The position numbers were made by a program, and so were the translations under genes. The notes beneath the pieces were generated by a model that did not search any database, was not told the DNA's origin, and saw only the letters and a list, made by a program, of their open reading frames with translations. Positions 60,625 through 64,000 of a stretch of 64,000 bases of DNA are shown in pieces. How positions within the stretch are numbered: position 1 is the first letter of the stretch; each line of letters starts with the position of its first letter. This DNA comes from Liolophura sinensis (taxonomy: Eukaryota > Mollusca > Polyplacophora > Chitonida > Chitonidae), in contig NC_088302.1 of NCBI RefSeq assembly GCF_032854445.1, positions 46,416,645-46,480,644 of the forward strand, in the 5' to 3' direction.

Positions 60625-61683
60625 GCAGGGTTTTATGGATGAACTGTTGACAGACCATGTACAATATACGGCAGCATCGTAATGTTTGTGAGCAAAACAA
60701 CAAAAAAGTTGGAGTAAATATCTCATCGACCATAGGACGATCTCAAGACACAGCGTTTGTTAGGCATAACAGTTAGCAGATCCATGCTATAGCATTGCTC
60801 ATGCATGGATTTTTTAAAACCATCCCGCGCATGAAAACATGAATCAGGGTTATGAATCAGAAACAACACCGTAATAATAAATAAGACTCAAAGTATTTTT
60901 CACAATTGTGTCTCATTTTCGTAATTGGTTACTGCCAGACAAATGTGAAACATATTCTTGTCACAATATTGCTTAAATACTGGCGGAAAGCCATTATCAT
61001 TAATTTATGAATTTCTGATACATGTTTTCCAGTGTAAAATGTTATGTTAAAAGTGAAAGATTCGTTCCGATGCATGTTATACAACGATAAACGGCTAATT
61101 GAAACCCGTTTCTGTTATAACCATCTCATATTAAACTTTAGCAAAACGTATAAATCAACAGACAACGACTGTTTCGACTAAAAGTGATAATGCAGGATCA
61201 GGTATTCGTCTCAGCAAGTATCCCCAACGTTAATGTTGATGCTTTTTTTTACAAAGACTTCAATTTAGTTTTACCTCAGCAACTAGGTGAAGTCGGGAAA
61301 CATGCGTTCGGACACATTATACATTAACTTGCCCATAGTGATAATATGATGTAAAGTCGAAGTTTGATACTGAAATTCTCAACAAGAAGACAGACCCCAA
61401 CCGAAGTTTACATGAATGTTCAAAGAGTGCTGGCGCGAGAATCCAGGATATATTATCCGGCTTTGGACTTGAAATTTTTATTGTGTTAAAAATCAGTTAA
61501 TTGCAATTGTTTACATAAAGTTGGTTATGTTGATTTTTGAAAACTAAATAGTTCGAATGTATCCCATGTATGTTTGAAACTGCCTGACCGTGATATTCTT
61601 GACAATTTTCAACAAATAAATGATGCAAACGACAAAGTTGCCCATCGAACGAGCTCGAGCCTATCTTCAAATTATCTACATTT
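60625..61683. other. no supported gene or element
   Basis: AT-rich noncoding sequence between the 40-bp and 46-bp arrays. Confidence 0.5.
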
Positions 61684-61810
61684 CGGCAGAATTCAGCGAA
61701 CAACTATATGTGAATTTACCCCTACACTTCGGCAGAGTTCAGCGAACAACTATATGTGAATTTACCCCTACATTTGGGCACAGTTCAGCGAACAACTATG
61801 CGTGCATTTA
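61684..61810. repeat. 46-bp tandem repeat, about three units
   Basis: ttcagcgaacaactatatgt recurs at 61692, 61738 and 61784 with ttaccccta downstream; the third copy is diverged. Confidence 0.9.
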
Positions 61811-62012
61811 CCCTACAACTCGACACATTACCTGGTTGATTCTCCTGAAACTAGGTCCAAAAACAACCAGAAGAGGGACAAGAAATATCCTATGAGGTAG
61901 TTCATTCTGTAAGAGAGATGGAGAAAAAGAAGAAAATTATGTCAGACAAAAGCTAGACAAAATGGTATTTTAGTTAATCTACAGTTGTATTGATCTTGTT
62001 TCAACCCGTATA

Positions 62013-62197
62013 TGGCTCTGCCCGTTATGCTCCCACTATAATTCTGACCGCCGTCGAATATTTATTTATTTATTTATTTATTTATTTGATTGGTGTTTTA
62101 CGCCGTACTCAAGAATATTTCCGCCGTCGAATAAGTGAAATATTCTTCAGCATGGCGTTAAACACCATTCAAATAAATAAATAAATAAATATTAATC
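62013..62197 (+). mobile_element. SINE-1 copy interrupted by a second, inverted SINE-1 tail
   Basis: Host copy: ggctctgcccgttatgctcc to ccgccgtcgaata (62060), then ccgccgtcgaataagtgaaa at 62121 to the (aaat)n tail. The insert at 62061-62120 is on the opposite strand. Confidence 0.9.
62061..62120 (-). mobile_element. 60-bp SINE-1 3'-tail insertion with 13-bp target-site duplication
   Basis: Flanked by identical ccgccgtcgaata at 62048-62060 and 62121-62133. The insert is a tttatt-type tail, then gattggtgttttacgccgta and ctcaagaatattt, so only the last 60 bp of the element were copied. Confidence 0.92.
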
Positions 62198-62199
62198 TT

Positions 62200-64000
62200 G
62201 TTTCAATATTAACAACGAAACTATTGAAAACAATACCCGTTTAGAATATTTCTAAACACAATACACTTCCATTCTGGTGCCATGCATATAGTCGAAATAC
62301 ACCTTGTACAATCTCCACGCTTTTTCCATTTTCCATTAGATGAATTAATTGGAAAAGCAATATACTGATCTCTGGAGGGAACGTGTCAAACAGGCCTGCG
62401 TACTGCTTTGTGTTTCAGCGGGAAAACTAAGAGCAGTGGGAATACTAGCGTAAGCCATTTGTTAGAGTTATATGTTAGACGGTTAACATATGACCTTAAT
62501 TTCATGAACAATTCTATACATTAAGTGACAAGCATGATATGTGCCACAGAACCCTCCGAAGACGAGATCGATAGATCCTTGTAAACAATGTATCAGCTAT
62601 ACGGAACAAACGATACGCAAAGTTGAAAATTTTTATTCATTTACTAGTCCTCCCTAATTGCACTTTTCCATTCAGTTGGTGACAAATTCGGGACAAACAT
62701 TAAAATATTGTGAAACAAATCGAGGCATCTCCCTCAAATTCCACCGAGGATTGTGGCTGGTTGGGAACTCCCAGTCACACATCATAAAGGGGTACCTCAA
62801 AGATCAGCGGGCCACTGAATCCGTCATAAATGCCCACTAAATCAACATAGCAATGTACATCCTTAAAAGCCATTATTAACTGCTGCATCACCATTCAACT
62901 ATTAAGAGTGGTATAAGGTATACGTTTGGTTTGTCTAAGATTTTCTTTCAGCTGTTGTCTGTTGACTGTAATAGATATCAGCAGTACTGGTTACCAGAAA
63001 TGAATCTGCACATGAAACATGCCCTAAACAAAAAGATGAATTCAGGCATAAGATTACTTATTTATTACAGAAATGTATGAGTATATGTCAAAGAAAGTTG
63101 TCGTTTATCTTCATAAGTGTAGTTGGTTGTGTTTCAGTGTTTAATTCGCAAAGATTCACACGTTTATAAACAGTTACCGTATGTTACGAAAGTGTTGAAT
63201 GGCTTATTAAAGAATTTCCAGACAGCTGCATAACAAATTCAGTTAAAATACATCAGATTTTATTCTCTTTTACTGCAAAGGACCCATAAAGTATAATTCC
63301 CCCAAGCAATAACAACATTGCTTATTGTGTTTATAAAGTGTCAGTATAGATCTTGCACGAACAAATTTGCTTCCAGAAAGTTGTCCAGTGAAGGATCAGT
63401 TATGCAATGGGCAAAATAAAGTCTAACACTCTCGAACCAATAGGCGATAACTACCCTACCAAAACAATAAACATACCAATGTCCCCACGTATTCCGAGGA
63501 GTAACCATCGAATCTGGAAGCAGCGCGATGTTATGAAGAATGAAGCACACTTCCGACAACTCGTGTAATCACCAAAACTATGGAGTGGGGCCAATGACCC
63601 CAGCTGCCCTTCCTGGATTTTGCACAAAACGACCGGCAAGTCTGATCATTCTGTACAACGTCCACATAGGACATATCTGACCTTGGCATATCGCATTACT
63701 AAGTCATCCGGACAAAACGGGGGCTTACATAGAGATTTCCATCTCAACTTCTGTTTTGGCTTCTCTGCCAAAGAGTTGTCCAATTTGGCTCAAGCATGCA
63801 ATCTGCTCCACAATCACCTAAGGCTTGATTGATGGCGGGAGCTACTGTTGGCTCAGAAAGAAAGCTTCACTCGAAGACCCTCATATACGTTCTGCACACT
63901 AGAACTGCCCTAACCAGATTGCGCCTTTCCGCGGGTTGAACGTAGCCCGGAACATTACGTAACAAAATGAGGTTGATTTTGCCTGCAGATTGCATGCTGG
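62200..64000. other. no supported gene; upstream flank of the minus receptor
   Basis: Several short ORFs without motifs. A minus-strand frame from an ATG near 63994 (MQSAGKINLILLRNVPGYV) runs to a stop near 63865; it could be repeat-derived or part of a gene beyond the window. Confidence 0.4.

Overview
This is a eukaryotic nuclear window, most likely from a mollusc or another lophotrochozoan. It is AT-rich, has spliced genes with GT-AG introns, and is crowded with tRNA-derived SINEs and minisatellites. The SINE with the 'ttttacgccgtactcaaga' tail is of a type I associate with molluscan and brachiopod genomes; the clade is inferred from that memory, not proven here.

The real genes are two paralogous Cys-loop (pentameric ligand-gated) chloride-channel subunits of the glycine/GABA/glutamate-gated class. 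They lie tail to tail: one on the plus strand (six exons, 38906-45785) and one on the minus strand (six exons, 58658-53516). In both, the first visible exon is the 68-bp exon encoding the early extracellular domain. The signal peptide and first beta strand must lie further upstream and were not found. Exon sizes (68, 230, 83, 132/135, 404/416, 165/198 bp) and intron phases (0, 2, 1, 1, 0) match exactly between the copies, so they arose by inverted duplication or by duplication and rearrangement. Both have a Cys-loop, a second loop-C cysteine pair, a PAR anion-selectivity motif before M2, and an unusual Leu at M2 position 6'. Several ligand-pocket residues differ from those of glycine and GABA receptors.

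Layout. 1-8100: noncoding, with two degenerate SINE-4 copies and interspersed repeat B. 8310-8835: a Tc1-like transposase pseudogene with an internal deletion. 9506-10121: 30-bp minisatellite. 11154-11254: nested hairpin. 12488-12650: 15-bp array. 14-22 kb: several SINE-1 copies (one with a clear 14-bp target-site duplication), a 391-bp foldback element (19526-19916) and one small membrane-anchored ORF of unknown standing. 22-27.7 kb: nothing recognisable. 28.5-30.2 kb: two minisatellites. 32777-36175: a 3.4-kb array of about 68 units of 50 bp with an internal 15-17-unit duplication. 36.2-38.9 kb: SINE-4 and unassigned sequence. 38.9-58.7 kb: the receptor pair, separated by about 7.7 kb holding 76-, 43-, 77- and ~39-bp arrays and a Crypton-like fragment. 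58.7-64 kb: nested SINEs, repeat B copies, and 40-bp and 46-bp arrays.

The SINE families here have different heads but share a 3' motif of the form tacGRCGTtaaaC followed by a short tandem tail, consistent with mobilisation by one LINE type. A 60-bp insertion consisting only of that 3' end, flanked by a perfect 13-bp duplication at 62048-62133, supports this directly.
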